Positions 51,280 to 61,838 of a stretch of DNA of 64,000 nucleotides are shown piece by piece. Position 1 is the stretch's first letter. The number at the start of each line of letters is the position of its first letter. Source of the DNA: CAVIQK01 sp963644945 (lineage in GTDB: Bacteria > Bacillota > Clostridia > Christensenellales > DTU072); contig CAVIQK010000006.1 in the NCBI GenBank assembly GCA_963644945.1, forward strand, positions 1-64,000, read 5' to 3'. Both the position numbers and the translations under genes were made by a program. The notes beneath the pieces are model-generated. The model worked only from the letters and a program-made list of their open reading frames with translations, made no database searches and was not told the origin of the DNA.

Positions 51280-54200
51280 ATGAAAACAAAACGCATTTAC
51301 TTTGTTTTACTTGCAATGTTGTTGATCGTACTCACCATCGCTTTTGTGGCGTGTACCGATCCTAACGCCACCACCGACGAACAAGAAACAACCGTAGTCG
51401 ATGGACAAAAAGAGATTGCGGAAGCCGACCAAAACAACCCCGTTTCCAACGGTGCGTTCTCTGCGGCTTACAACTCTACCACCGGAAAATATGTCAAAAA
51501 CGGCACAATCACCGGTTGGACCTCTCGTACAGGTAGCGCTCTATACGAAACCACCGACAGTTCCAACAACAAATCGACCGTTGCGACAACGACCTTCTCG
51601 ATCGTTCAAGGTGTAGTAGATCTCGCCAAATGGTCAGACAGTATCAACGGTGCGATATACGGCAGTCAACAACTTGACAAAACCAATACTTTCGGTGCAA
51701 AAGTCGTCAACAACAACCCCAACAATTACAGCACCGACACCAATGCTCTTATGATAGCATCGGATCTTTCCGACACCACAAGGACATATAGATCCTCGGC
51801 GTACTATTATTCCAATTCTGTCACTTTGGAGCAAGGCGGTTATTACAGATTGTCAATAGACGTCCTAACATTACTTTTGGACGACAACAACAACATCGTT
51901 ACCGCCCCCACCGACGATCTCAACGAAAACCAAGGTGCATACATCGTTATCACCGACAGTTCGTCCAACACTTACGTTTACAACAGAGTCGATGCCATCA
52001 ACACTTATGGCCAATGGAAAACCATTACCGTTGACATCAAAGCCAATACCGAAGCCGACTCCACTATCGGTATTCAACTTTGGATGGGACATGGTACTTC
52101 CTACGTTCAATCCGGCACCGAAAACCAAAGACTCACAGCAGGTGTGTGCTTGTTCGACAACGTCGTCGTAGAAAAACAAACCGACGCCACTTCATACAAC
52201 ACCGCTTTGACATCGGTAAGAGCCAAAGTACAAGAAGGCAATTCTTCCGCCAACACCGCTTATGACTCGACCAAAACCCAACACGTCATCGACCTTGCCG
52301 ATTTCGGCACCCTCGAAAAATACGGAGTTTACTCATACAGTAGCCAAAGTTCCACTTCGACTTCATACAACTATTACTACACCGCAAGAGTAGGCAATCC
52401 TTCGTCCTATTCGGTACTAAAAGGCGTAGAAGACAGTTCCAACTACACTTCTTCGGAACTTCCTTTCTATTCGACCAACAGTTACCTTCCTTACGGTATC
52501 TTTGACTATTCCAAAGTCTGGTCCTATGCAGACGGAACATACACCGACACCTACTTTGAAAAGAATTCCACCGAATGGCAAGCATTCCCTTACTCCGACT
52601 TTTACACCAACGGAAAATTTGACAACAATGCCCTCAAAGCATTCGACAATGCCTATTACGAAACATTGAAAGACACCAATGCTTTGACGATTTACAACTA
52701 CAAACCCTCCGGAGTAGGCTACAAGACATCTTCGACCTACACCGTCGAACAAAACGGTTACTACAACCTCTCCGTTTATGCTTATGCATGGCAAGGACTC
52801 AAAATCAAGGCATCCACCAATACATCCTTGTCAAAATCTGAAATGGAAGGATATCTCGAAAAGATCATCACTTTCAACGAAAACATCAATAAATATTCCG
52901 CAAAAGCCTCTTTGAGAGACGTTACGGCAACCACCCCCACCAAGAACTTTGTTTTAGAAGATTATTCCGACGAATTGTCCCAATATATCACTTCATACAA
53001 AACCAAAGTTTTGAATGCAACGGATGTTTCCGACGAAATCAAAGGCTATTGGACGGCATACACTTCCACCTCGGCATTCCCGACCGAATGGAAATATTAC
53101 TATACCGAATCTTCCTCAAAATATAACTTCGCTTTGTCTAGCGTAGGATATCCCGAATTTTCCGCAGGCAACTGGACCAAAGTTGAATTCAATATCAAAG
53201 GAAATGCCCTCGGAACAAGAGAAATGGGCGTTGAATTCTGGCTTGGCGAAGGTCTTTCCGGATCCGACACATTGTCCTCCGGCGGACTTATGATAAGCGA
53301 CGTCGTCATGACCAAACAAGATGCTGCCGTTTCAGGAGTTTCTTATGACCAACTTTCATCTTTTGATGCCTCCGCAGATTACGATTTGTTCGGACTAGTA
53401 GGAGCAAAGAAAGGCGACACCATCGACAGTTACGGTTTCACCCTAGAATATGCCGAAGGACTCTACAACGAGTCCAGCGTACTCTCCTCGATTACCGAAG
53501 ACGGTATCGTACTAGACGAGGAAACCAACAAGAAATTCAATGCAATCAACCTCAATCACACAGATTATTCCGCATCGATTTTGACATTTGCAAAAACCGG
53601 TAGCGACAACAACGTTGCAGTTATCAACCCCAATAAATATTATAGGTTGTCCGTATCCGTCAAAACCAATGCCGACAACTACTCCAAAGGCACCCTTCAA
53701 ATTATCTCTTGGAACGAAGCCTCCGAACAAAAGAAAGGCTCCTACAACGTATTGAAGAGCGTATCAAGCATTGAAAGCAACGACAAATGGACAGAATATG
53801 TATTCTACATTTCAGGCGCCCAACAAGCCAACAAAGTAGCCCTTCAATTCCTATTCGGCTCAGGCGATGCATATTCACCCTCAACACATGCAAAAGGTAC
53901 GGTTTCCTTCTCCGGAGTCACCTTCGTAGAAGTTTCCTACACCGAATATTCTAGCGAAAACAAAGGCGAAAACATCAGCAGTTATTCCTTCTCGTACGAT
54001 TACAGCACGACCAATTACTTGACCAACGGCAGATTTACCGATGTCAACTATGACAAGACCGTTGACGACAACAAGAAGGACAATAGAGAAGCCTATGACG
54101 CCGAAGGCAATTTGGTAGGCATCGGCACCCCCAACACCGGTTGGACCAAAGTAGAAGCCACCTACAAAAATACCCTCTCAAAACCCTCTATTTCATTCAA

Positions 54201-56721
54201 TGATTTTGAAGCGGTAACCAAGACGACAGTAGCAACTTCTCTCGTTTCTCATGCATCGGGAGTCGATACCGTCGATGTTACGACACTTGTCCAATCTAGC
54301 CCCGCAATTCTTTATTACGGCAACGGTTCCACCAAATATGTCGCAACAGGCGAAACAAGTGTTACAATCACCAACACCACCGATTCGGCTTACACATACC
54401 AATCTTCGAGAGCCGTAACTTATGACGTATCCGGCACCTTCCCCACCGAGTATGAAAATTATAGAGTATCGGACGGAAGCACAACTGTCTATGTCCCCGA
54501 TCTCAAAACAAGAGAAACTCTCGAAATCAAATGGACCAACAAACAAACAGATATTGCGACAGCAGCAGACGATTATTACGAATATGAAGTCTGGTTCGTA
54601 GAAAAAGGCAAAAACTCCACCGAAAAATATTTTGTCACATCCACCGATACCACCGGTACGACCATCTCAAAAGTTTTCGATACGACCGCACTTTCTACAA
54701 CATACAGATATCAAGTTCCTTCTTATGTCAGCGGTACATACTACGTAAGAGCCGTACCTAAACAAGACAAAGTTTCGTCTTACTATCCGTCCGATTACGC
54801 ATCCCTCGAAGTAAGATCTCTTGACTATGTTATAGGCACCAACCAATTATTAACGGAAAAGAGTGATATTATTAAAGAATATACATTAAATAGAACGTTG
54901 TCCGCTACCGAACTTGCAAAACCCGTAGAAGGCACCAAGATTTACAAAGGTGGCAACACTTATAAAGGAATCGTAAATTACGAAAAATTCGATTCCGCTA
55001 TATTCAACGGAACATCACTAGAAGGTAAATTTGTCAACATTTATCCCGTCGAAGGCGAAAACGGTTACGTAAGACCTCAAACCGAAAAAGACAACGGTGT
55101 ATGGTCCTACGGATACAAGACCTCCACATATCGCACAATCAACGAGAAATACAACAACTTACTAATGCTTGCATCCGATGTTGACACCATCACAGGTTAT
55201 ACATCCAGCAACAAATCTTTGTCCGCAGGCACCAACTACATCGTGTCCTTCTGGGTAAAGACACTCGAAGGAGCCAAAGCATCCATCACCCTATCCAACG
55301 AATCGGGTATATTCAACGGTGATTTTGCAGGATTCAACGGCATCTCCACCGACGGAAATTGGGTACAATACCGCATTATAATCAAAGTCGGCTTCACCGA
55401 TTCCAAAGTTAAATTCGGTCTTTATTTAGGCAACCCCGAAGGCAACAAAGAATATAGCAGCGGTATCGTATTGTTCGACGACATCTCCGTAAGAGAATTG
55501 ACCGATGACGAATATACCGATTACACGACTGCAAAAGAAGACAAAACCCTCACTTCTTACGAAAAGGATGCAACCGCTCACAACAGTTACGATGCAACTG
55601 CCCAAACCGTAAGATATTCCAACGATTTTGTCTATGTAGCACTTGACTACGTCACCGACTCGTTCGACATCAACAACGACGATGCATCGGGAGTACTCGG
55701 AGCAACAGGCGGCGACTTCTCACAAAAGATGGATTCCGGTGACACCAACATCGATTCTTCCAACACAGCAAGAGCCTACGGTATCTATGCACAAAAGAAC
55801 ATGACAACCGCATCCAACTACGATTCATATATTTCAAGCGATGCAACAACATACGAAGACACCGATTTGAGAGCCCAATCTTTCTACAAAGAAGCAGGAA
55901 TCACCTCTCTTGACAACCTAAGATCCTATCTCACCGGTTTTGGCGACAACGTAATGGTCCTTGCCAACTTCAAAGCAAATGCTCAATATATTCAATCGAC
56001 TTCCAAATCTTTGGAAAACGACAAATATTATGAGATTTCCTTCTACGCCAAAGCCCTTACCGCCGAAGGCAAATATGCAGAGTTTAGAATTTACGAATCA
56101 TCTTCCTCGACCAATTACTCCTCGGTAAGAATCTCCGGCTCAGGCGACAAAGCCACCGACAACGGATTCAAAGAGTACAAGATGTATATCAAGAACACTT
56201 CCGGCTCCACATTGTCATCCGTAATGCGTTTTGCACTAGGATCCGGCACCATCGACGAAAACGGCAATTCTTCACTTATCATGGGACTTTTGGTAATTGA
56301 CAAAGTTACGGTTACGGAACTTGAAAACGAAGATGCTTACAATGCAATCGTTGACACCTTGAAATCGTCAAAAGAAAGCGATAAAGAAGCATATCTTAGC
56401 GGACAACAAGGTTATTTCGAAGTTGAAACAACCTCCGAAGATACCGACACCGAAACCGACACAGACGAAGAAGAAGACAAAGATACAAGTTGGGGCAGCG
56501 AAGAATGGCTAATATTGTCCTCCGCAGTAATCGGCTTCTTGATTGTCGCAACGGTAGTAATCTACATGATCAAGGTATTCAAGAAAAAATACACCAAGAA
56601 AGCAAAACCCGAAAACAACCTAAATCTTGAAACCAAAGACAAAGATGCCGTTCAAGTAAAACAACAAGCCAAAGAGAACAACGTCGGTTCCAACAAAGAC
56701 CGTTCCGAGTTTGAAGACTAG
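51280..56721 (+). CDS. Giant lipoprotein with repeated CBM-like modules and a C-terminal membrane helix
   Basis: 1813 aa. Signal peptide with lipobox AFVAC (Cys near residue 25). The extracellular part has repeated jelly-roll (carbohydrate-binding-like) modules, each with a YYRLSIDV / YYEISFYA-type strand and a closing strand: VCLFDNVVVEK (~290), GLMISDVVMTK (~670), VSFSGVTFVEV (~877), IVLFDDISVREL (~1397), LLVIDKVTVTEL (~1671). An acidic Asp/Glu/Thr stretch leads to a transmembrane helix at ~1745-1770 (VIGFLIVATVVIYMI) and a Lys-rich cytoplasmic tail. Start at 51280 with GGAG; an in-frame ATG 16 codons upstream gives a poor signal peptide. Confidence 0.78.
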   Translation: MKTKRIYFVLLAMLLIVLTIAFVACTDPNATTDEQETTVVDGQKEIAEADQNNPVSNGAFSAAYNSTTGKYVKNGTITGWTSRTGSALYETTDSSNNKSTVATTTFSIVQGVVDLAKWSDSINGAIYGSQQLDKTNTFGAKVVNNNPNNYSTDTNALMIASDLSDTTRTYRSSAYYYSNSVTLEQGGYYRLSIDVLTLLLDDNNNIVTAPTDDLNENQGAYIVITDSSSNTYVYNRVDAINTYGQWKTITVDIKANTEADSTIGIQLWMGHGTSYVQSGTENQRLTAGVCLFDNVVVEKQTDATSYNTALTSVRAKVQEGNSSANTAYDSTKTQHVIDLADFGTLEKYGVYSYSSQSSTSTSYNYYYTARVGNPSSYSVLKGVEDSSNYTSSELPFYSTNSYLPYGIFDYSKVWSYADGTYTDTYFEKNSTEWQAFPYSDFYTNGKFDNNALKAFDNAYYETLKDTNALTIYNYKPSGVGYKTSSTYTVEQNGYYNLSVYAYAWQGLKIKASTNTSLSKSEMEGYLEKIITFNENINKYSAKASLRDVTATTPTKNFVLEDYSDELSQYITSYKTKVLNATDVSDEIKGYWTAYTSTSAFPTEWKYYYTESSSKYNFALSSVGYPEFSAGNWTKVEFNIKGNALGTREMGVEFWLGEGLSGSDTLSSGGLMISDVVMTKQDAAVSGVSYDQLSSFDASADYDLFGLVGAKKGDTIDSYGFTLEYAEGLYNESSVLSSITEDGIVLDEETNKKFNAINLNHTDYSASILTFAKTGSDNNVAVINPNKYYRLSVSVKTNADNYSKGTLQIISWNEASEQKKGSYNVLKSVSSIESNDKWTEYVFYISGAQQANKVALQFLFGSGDAYSPSTHAKGTVSFSGVTFVEVSYTEYSSENKGENISSYSFSYDYSTTNYLTNGRFTDVNYDKTVDDNKKDNREAYDAEGNLVGIGTPNTGWTKVEATYKNTLSKPSISFNDFEAVTKTTVATSLVSHASGVDTVDVTTLVQSSPAILYYGNGSTKYVATGETSVTITNTTDSAYTYQSSRAVTYDVSGTFPTEYENYRVSDGSTTVYVPDLKTRETLEIKWTNKQTDIATAADDYYEYEVWFVEKGKNSTEKYFVTSTDTTGTTISKVFDTTALSTTYRYQVPSYVSGTYYVRAVPKQDKVSSYYPSDYASLEVRSLDYVIGTNQLLTEKSDIIKEYTLNRTLSATELAKPVEGTKIYKGGNTYKGIVNYEKFDSAIFNGTSLEGKFVNIYPVEGENGYVRPQTEKDNGVWSYGYKTSTYRTINEKYNNLLMLASDVDTITGYTSSNKSLSAGTNYIVSFWVKTLEGAKASITLSNESGIFNGDFAGFNGISTDGNWVQYRIIIKVGFTDSKVKFGLYLGNPEGNKEYSSGIVLFDDISVRELTDDEYTDYTTAKEDKTLTSYEKDATAHNSYDATAQTVRYSNDFVYVALDYVTDSFDINNDDASGVLGATGGDFSQKMDSGDTNIDSSNTARAYGIYAQKNMTTASNYDSYISSDATTYEDTDLRAQSFYKEAGITSLDNLRSYLTGFGDNVMVLANFKANAQYIQSTSKSLENDKYYEISFYAKALTAEGKYAEFRIYESSSSTNYSSVRISGSGDKATDNGFKEYKMYIKNTSGSTLSSVMRFALGSGTIDENGNSSLIMGLLVIDKVTVTELENEDAYNAIVDTLKSSKESDKEAYLSGQQGYFEVETTSEDTDTETDTDEEEDKDTSWGSEEWLILSSAVIGFLIVATVVIYMIKVFKKKYTKKAKPENNLNLETKDKDAVQVKQQAKENNVGSNKDRSEFED

Positions 56722-56730
56722 AAGACGAAT

Positions 56731-56760
56731 TAAAAAGACCGCTCAGGCGGTCTTTTTTTT
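56731..56760 (+). terminator. Terminator of the giant lipoprotein gene
   Basis: Stem AAAAAGACCGC / GCGGTCTTTTT with a 4-nt loop and a run of nine T. Confidence 0.92.
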
Positions 56761-56804
56761 GTGCTTTTTACTACGACGAAAGAGAATTTTTAAGAATTTG
56801 TATC

Positions 56805-56833
56805 TTTACATAATTTATCAATCGATATATAAT
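56805..56833 (+). promoter_or_regulatory. Promoter of the rnf operon
   Basis: TTTACA (56805-56810), 17 nt, TATAAT (56828-56833); start near 56840, ~32 nt before rnfC. Confidence 0.75.
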
Positions 56834-56871
56834 ATCTATATATACTAAAATCTAAAATAAGGTGTATGTTT

Positions 56872-58164
56872 ATGTCGATTTTTTCAAAAACATTTAGACA
56901 CGGAGTTCATCCGGACGGCAACAAAGGTTTGACAGAAAATTGTCACTCCGAAGTGTTCCCCGCTCCCGATACTTTATATATTCCGGTTCAACAACATATC
57001 GGTTCCCCTGCCACCCCGATCGTTTCAGTGGGCGAGCGAGTCTTGATGGGACAAAAAATTGCCGAAAAAAGTTCAGCGTTTTCCGCCAATATTCACTCAT
57101 CCGTCTCGGGTACTGTCAAAGACATTGTGCTAAAAGATACGGTTTCCGGAGGCAAAGCCCGTCACATTGTCATCGAAAACGACTTCTTATATGAAGAAAG
57201 CCGTCTTGATCCGCTTACCGATCCCACCCCCGAAGAAATCATATCTAGAGTAGAAGAAGCAGGTGTTGTCGGTATGGGCGGAGCCACTTTTCCGCTAAGC
57301 ATAAAACTTCGTTCGGACAAAAAAATCGATACATTGATTATCAACGGTGCCGAGTGCGAGCCTTACATAACTTGCGACTATCGTCTTATGCTCGAACATC
57401 CCCAAGAAATCATGCAAGGCATACAACTTCTAATGAAAGCCTTGTCCGTCGAAAAAGCCCTAATAGGCGTAGAAGACAACAAAAAGGAAGGAATTGCCTC
57501 ACTAAAAGCATGCGCTCCCGACGGTGTCGAAGTAGTCACCCTTAGGACCAAATACCCCCAAGGTGGCGAAAAACAGTTAATATATGCCTTGACTCACGAA
57601 ATAGTCCCCGAAGGCGGACTTCCCGCAGACGTCGGCAAAGTCGTAGTCAACATAACTACTGCTTATACGGTATATGAAGCGGTGACTCTCGGCAAAACTT
57701 CCTACGAAAGAATGATGACAATATCCGGAAGAGCCGTTGACACCCCCAAAAACCTCATTGTAAAAGTAGGCACACCCTACGAGGCTTTGGCATCATTTGT
57801 AGGCGCTCACGACTTCGTCAAAGTCATCTCCGGCGGTCCCATGATGGGAATTGCCCAAGTTCACCTAAACGTATCGGTAGCCAAAGGCTCCTCGTCCATC
57901 TTATTTTTGAGAGCAGAAGATGCTCGCCCCGAAAAATATACTCAATGCATAAATTGTGCGAGATGCGCTTCCGCTTGCCCCATGGGACTTATGCCGATGT
58001 ATATCGATGCATATTCACTAGCAGGCGACTACGAAAAAGCCAAGAAGTACGGCGCAATGCTTTGTATAGAATGTGGCTCATGTGCCTTCAATTGCCCTGC
58101 AAAAAGACCGTTGGTGCAATCAATAAAACTTTCCAAAAAGATTATCAAAGAAAGGAAAATATAG
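56872..58164 (+). CDS. rnfC: Rnf complex subunit RnfC (NADH-binding, Fe-S)
   Basis: 430 aa. Membrane-peripheral subunit that exchanges electrons with NAD. N-terminal TFRHGVHPDGNKGLT, the Rossmann/flavodoxin-like VVGMGGATFPLSIKL, and two 4Fe-4S motifs at the C-terminus (CINCARCASACPMGL, CIECGSCAFNCPAKR). Start at 56872 because AAGGTG lies ten bases upstream; the ATG two codons earlier is too close. First gene of rnfCDGEAB, the order found in clostridia and acetogens. Confidence 0.95.
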   Translation: MSIFSKTFRHGVHPDGNKGLTENCHSEVFPAPDTLYIPVQQHIGSPATPIVSVGERVLMGQKIAEKSSAFSANIHSSVSGTVKDIVLKDTVSGGKARHIVIENDFLYEESRLDPLTDPTPEEIISRVEEAGVVGMGGATFPLSIKLRSDKKIDTLIINGAECEPYITCDYRLMLEHPQEIMQGIQLLMKALSVEKALIGVEDNKKEGIASLKACAPDGVEVVTLRTKYPQGGEKQLIYALTHEIVPEGGLPADVGKVVVNITTAYTVYEAVTLGKTSYERMMTISGRAVDTPKNLIVKVGTPYEALASFVGAHDFVKVISGGPMMGIAQVHLNVSVAKGSSSILFLRAEDARPEKYTQCINCARCASACPMGLMPMYIDAYSLAGDYEKAKKYGAMLCIECGSCAFNCPAKRPLVQSIKLSKKIIKERKI

Positions 58165-58168
58165 TCCT

Positions 58169-59188
58169 ATGAACAATCTTCTCGTTTCTCCGAGTCCGCA
58201 CGTTGGCAGTGTATGGACGACAAAAAAGATAATGATAGCGGTCATTATAGCCCTAATGCCCACTTTCATAGCATCGATTTATTTCTACGGATTTTATCCG
58301 CTAGTCATCACAATTCTTTCAATAGGAAGTGCGATTCTAGCAGAATTTATCTACAATAAAATAGCAAAACAAGACCTAACAATTACAGACGGTTCCGCTG
58401 CCGTAACAGGCTTTATTCTCGCATTGTGCCTTCCGCCGGTAGTTCCGTTTTATATCCCGATAATAGGCTCTTTCTTTGCGATAATCATCGTAAAAATGCT
58501 CTTTGGCGGAATAGGTAAAAACTTCGCCAATCCCGCAGCCACCGGCAGAGTTTTCCTTTTACTCGCCTTTTCGTCGGCAATGTCAAAATATGCAAAACCG
58601 GTCGATTGGAGTCAAGGCTTTGTAGATGCAGGCTTTTCGTATTTCAACGGAATAGGCCACAAAATCGATGCAATTACGACGGCAACGCCTCTCGGAAGCC
58701 AAATTCCCGACGGCAATATCCAAGACCTTAATCTTTTAGACATGTTCCTCGGCAACATGGGAGGATCAATCGGCGAAGTGTGCGCTTTGGCAATTTTAAT
58801 AGGCGGAATTTTCCTTATAGTCCTAAGACTTATAGACTGGAAAGTCCCCGTATTCACCCTTGTTTCGACAGCACTTTTCACATTGATTTTCTATCAAGAT
58901 ATCAATTATGTTCTACCCATGCTTTTGTCGGGTGGCATAATGTTTGCAGCCTTCTTCATGGCGACCGACTATGCAACCACCCCCAACACCTCAATCGGTA
59001 GAGTCATATTTGCCTTAGGCGTAGGATTTTTCACCGTTCTCATAAGAAAATACGGCGGATACCCCGAAGGTGCCTCGTTTGCAATTCTTTTGATGAACCT
59101 AACCACACCTTTTATCGACAAATATATAATAAGAAAACCGTTCGGTAAAAAACACGAAAAGAAAGAGAGGAGGGCGAAGAATGTCTAA
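58169..59188 (+). CDS. rnfD: Rnf complex subunit RnfD
   Basis: 339-aa membrane subunit with about nine helices. The covalent-FMN (flavinylation) motif DAITTATPLG is near residue 168, target Thr in the AT pair. MATDYATTPNTSIGR is the conserved cytoplasmic loop. Works with RnfG and RnfE/A to move electrons across the membrane coupled to Na+ or H+ export. 4 bp after rnfC and overlapping rnfG by 8 bp. Confidence 0.95.
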   Translation: MNNLLVSPSPHVGSVWTTKKIMIAVIIALMPTFIASIYFYGFYPLVITILSIGSAILAEFIYNKIAKQDLTITDGSAAVTGFILALCLPPVVPFYIPIIGSFFAIIIVKMLFGGIGKNFANPAATGRVFLLLAFSSAMSKYAKPVDWSQGFVDAGFSYFNGIGHKIDAITTATPLGSQIPDGNIQDLNLLDMFLGNMGGSIGEVCALAILIGGIFLIVLRLIDWKVPVFTLVSTALFTLIFYQDINYVLPMLLSGGIMFAAFFMATDYATTPNTSIGRVIFALGVGFFTVLIRKYGGYPEGASFAILLMNLTTPFIDKYIIRKPFGKKHEKKERRAKNV

Positions 59189-59756
59189 ATTGAAAATCGA
59201 TCGTGACAGCGTCAAAGTCGTATTAGTTTTGACGGTTATTGCGATAATCTCTGCACTCATCTTGTCGGTAGTTTATGTTTTGGTCCACAAAACCGATGAA
59301 GAAATGTTCAACATGAAAGTTGCAAAACTTTACTCTGACTCGGCAGTCGATACCACACGCACATTTGACCTTTCCGACTACCAAAACATCGATTCAACCA
59401 CAATCACCAACGTTTGCGCCTTTGAGGACGGCAAAATAGGTATGATATGCTCTACAACCAAATCATATAAATCGGGGCTTACATTGTTCGTTTTGTACGA
59501 CCAAGACGGCACAATTGTAGAAGTCAAGTCTTATTCCTCGTCCGAAACCCCTGGAGTAGGATCCAAAGTCGTAGCACAATCTAACCTAGACAACTTCAAA
59601 GGCAAATCTTATACCGATTTCACCGAGGACAAACTTTCGGACAAATCCAAGTTTGAAGTCGATGCAATCACCGGTGCCACAAAATCATCAAGAGGCATCA
59701 ATTATATAGTGACAGCAACTTCCGTGTATTTTGCAAAGGAGGTAAAAAATGGCTAA
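59181..59756 (+). CDS. rnfG: Rnf complex subunit RnfG
   Basis: 191 aa. One N-terminal membrane anchor (VVLVLTVIAIISALILSVVY) and an extracytoplasmic FMN-binding domain. The flavinylation motif DAITGATKSSRG sits near residue 160; the glycine-rich SSSETPGVGSKV segment is also typical. Overlaps rnfD and rnfE by 8 bp each, so translation is coupled. Confidence 0.94.
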   Translation: MSKLKIDRDSVKVVLVLTVIAIISALILSVVYVLVHKTDEEMFNMKVAKLYSDSAVDTTRTFDLSDYQNIDSTTITNVCAFEDGKIGMICSTTKSYKSGLTLFVLYDQDGTIVEVKSYSSSETPGVGSKVVAQSNLDNFKGKSYTDFTEDKLSDKSKFEVDAITGATKSSRGINYIVTATSVYFAKEVKNG

Positions 59757-60444
59757 AAGTAAGTCCGAAAAACTATCGTTGATTACCAACGGAATGTTAG
59801 CCAACAACCCCACATTTAGACTTGTTTTAGGCACATGCCCCACCCTCGCAGTGACCACTTCGGCACTCAACGGCATTTATATGGGACTTGCAACCACTTT
59901 CGTTTTGATTTGTTCCAACGTCTTGGTTTCACTTCTAAGGAAAGTTATCCCCGACAAAGTCCGCATACCTTGCTACGTCGTCTTGATTGCCACCTTCGTC
60001 ACCGTTGTCGAAATGATCCTAAAATATATGTTGCCGGACATTTACGACACCTTGGGACTATATATATCCCTAATAGTCGTCAACTGTATCATATTGGCAA
60101 GAGCCGAAGCCTTCGCATCGACCAACCCCGTTCTAGACAGTTTCTGTGACGGCTTGGGCATCGGTCTAGGATTCACAATGTCGCTTACCATGATAGGAAT
60201 CGTAAGAGAATTTTTAGGTTCACTCTCATTTTTCGGCTTACAAATCCCCGGAGCCGAAGATTATGCGATGACCGTATTCGTACTTCCTGCGGGCGGATTT
60301 TTCGTCTATGGCTTTATGATGGTCTTATTCAATAAAGTTGCCAACGCAGTACTTGCGAAAATGGAAGAAAAACGCATGAGAAAATTCCTAAAAGAACAAA
60401 TGACTTCGGCATTATCACAAGAAAAGGAGGGCGAAAACGCATGA
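59749..60444 (+). CDS. rnfE: Rnf complex subunit RnfE
   Basis: 231-aa integral membrane subunit. N-terminal LITNGMLANNPTFRLVLGTCPTLA with the conserved cysteine that ligates the intramembrane iron-sulfur centre together with RnfA, then NCIILARAEAFAS and DGLGIGLGF. Six helices. Overlaps rnfG by 8 bp and rnfA by 4 bp. Confidence 0.95.
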   Translation: MAKSKSEKLSLITNGMLANNPTFRLVLGTCPTLAVTTSALNGIYMGLATTFVLICSNVLVSLLRKVIPDKVRIPCYVVLIATFVTVVEMILKYMLPDIYDTLGLYISLIVVNCIILARAEAFASTNPVLDSFCDGLGIGLGFTMSLTMIGIVREFLGSLSFFGLQIPGAEDYAMTVFVLPAGGFFVYGFMMVLFNKVANAVLAKMEEKRMRKFLKEQMTSALSQEKEGENA

Positions 60445-61028
60445 GTGGAATAGCATACTTGATTCTGATAATCGAAGCAATTTTCGTCAACAACTTCGTC
60501 CTAAATCAATTTTTAGGTATATGTCCTTTCCTTGGCGTATCACGAAAAATCGACACCGCAATGGGCATGGGCTTTGCCGTCATATTTGTTATGGGCATAG
60601 CATCCCTTATTACTTATGTAATAAACTTGGCGCTTGTGGCTCTAGAAATCGAATTTTTACAAACAATAGTATTTATACTTGTAATAGCCGCTCTCGTCCA
60701 ACTTGTCGAAATTGTAATCAAGAGATTTTCACCTGGACTCTATTCGGCACTAGGTGTTTATCTACCCCTTATTACAACCAACTGCGCAGTTTTGGGCGTT
60801 GCAATTATGAACACGACACTCGAACAAGCCAATATCTTTGCCGCTTTCCTCAACGGAGTATTTTCCGGAGTAGGTTTTACTTTGGCAATAGTCTTGATGG
60901 CAGGCATAAGAGAAAGACTTGTAAGATCCGACATCCCCGAAAGTTTCAGGGGATTCCCGTTGACACTAATAACCGCCGGCATTATGGCGTTGGCATTTTC
61001 GGCATTTTCCGGAATGTCCTTTATTTGA
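60441..61028 (+). CDS. rnfA: Rnf complex subunit RnfA
   Basis: 195-aa integral membrane subunit, six helices, homologous to RnfE in inverted topology. Conserved NNFVLNQFLGICPFLGVS and LITTNCAVLGVAIMN each carry a cysteine of the membrane Fe-S site. Ends 8 bp before rnfB. Confidence 0.95.
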   Translation: MSGIAYLILIIEAIFVNNFVLNQFLGICPFLGVSRKIDTAMGMGFAVIFVMGIASLITYVINLALVALEIEFLQTIVFILVIAALVQLVEIVIKRFSPGLYSALGVYLPLITTNCAVLGVAIMNTTLEQANIFAAFLNGVFSGVGFTLAIVLMAGIRERLVRSDIPESFRGFPLTLITAGIMALAFSAFSGMSFI

Positions 61029-61036
61029 GGTAGAAT

Positions 61037-61837
61037 ATGTTAGTAGCAAGTGCATTACAAATAATTATTCCCGTACTTATTTTAGCAGGAATTGCCTGTC
61101 TTTTCGGTGTACTAATTGCCTTTGTATCGAAAAAATTGGCAGTAAAAGAAGACGTAAGAATAGGCGAAGTCGAAAATCTTTTAGCGGGAGCCAACTGCGG
61201 AGCATGTGGCTATGCAGGGTGCGCTGACCTTGCCAAAGCCATAGTAGAAGGTAGGGCAAAACCCAACACTTGTCCCGTAACAACCAAGGAAAAAGCCATC
61301 AAAATAGGCGAAATCGTAGGCGAAGTAGTCGAAGGCGAAGAGGAAATTCTCGTTGTCGCATGTGGCGGTGGCAATGCTTGTGCCGACAAATATTCCTACA
61401 CCGGTTACGGTGACTGTGCTACCGTCGAACTACTTGCAGGCGGAAGAAAAGCATGCCAATGGGGTTGCATCGGCATGGGCAAATGTGTTGACCAATGCGC
61501 ATACCAAGCAATATCGGTAGGCGACGGCTGTGCCGAGATAGACGAAAGCAAATGTAAAAAATGTGGCTTGTGCGCCAAGGCATGCCCCAAAAAACTCATA
61601 AAACGTATCCCGAAATCTGCCAAAGTTTTTGTCGCATGTTCCAATACGGATAGAGGCAAAGACGTAAGATCGATTTGCGAAAAAGGCTGTATAGGATGCG
61701 GAATATGCATGAAGTCATGCGAGTCGGGAGCCATCGTAATGCAAGACAATTTACCCCGTTTCGACTACACCAAATGCATAGGGTGCTTCAAGTGTGTTGA
61801 AAAATGCCCGACCAAAGCCCTAAGACAAATTCAATAA
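61037..61837 (+). CDS. rnfB: Rnf complex subunit RnfB (ferredoxin-accepting)
   Basis: 266 aa. One N-terminal membrane helix, the 4Fe-4S motif GANCGACGYAGCADLAKAI with a later Cys (NTCPV), then ferredoxin-type clusters (CKKCGLCAKACP; CIGCGICMKSCESG; CIGCFKCVEKCP). It takes electrons from reduced ferredoxin. All six subunits are present and intact, so the host can build a ferredoxin:NAD+ oxidoreductase ion pump. Confidence 0.95.
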   Translation: MLVASALQIIIPVLILAGIACLFGVLIAFVSKKLAVKEDVRIGEVENLLAGANCGACGYAGCADLAKAIVEGRAKPNTCPVTTKEKAIKIGEIVGEVVEGEEEILVVACGGGNACADKYSYTGYGDCATVELLAGGRKACQWGCIGMGKCVDQCAYQAISVGDGCAEIDESKCKKCGLCAKACPKKLIKRIPKSAKVFVACSNTDRGKDVRSICEKGCIGCGICMKSCESGAIVMQDNLPRFDYTKCIGCFKCVEKCPTKALRQIQ

Positions 61838-61838
61838 G

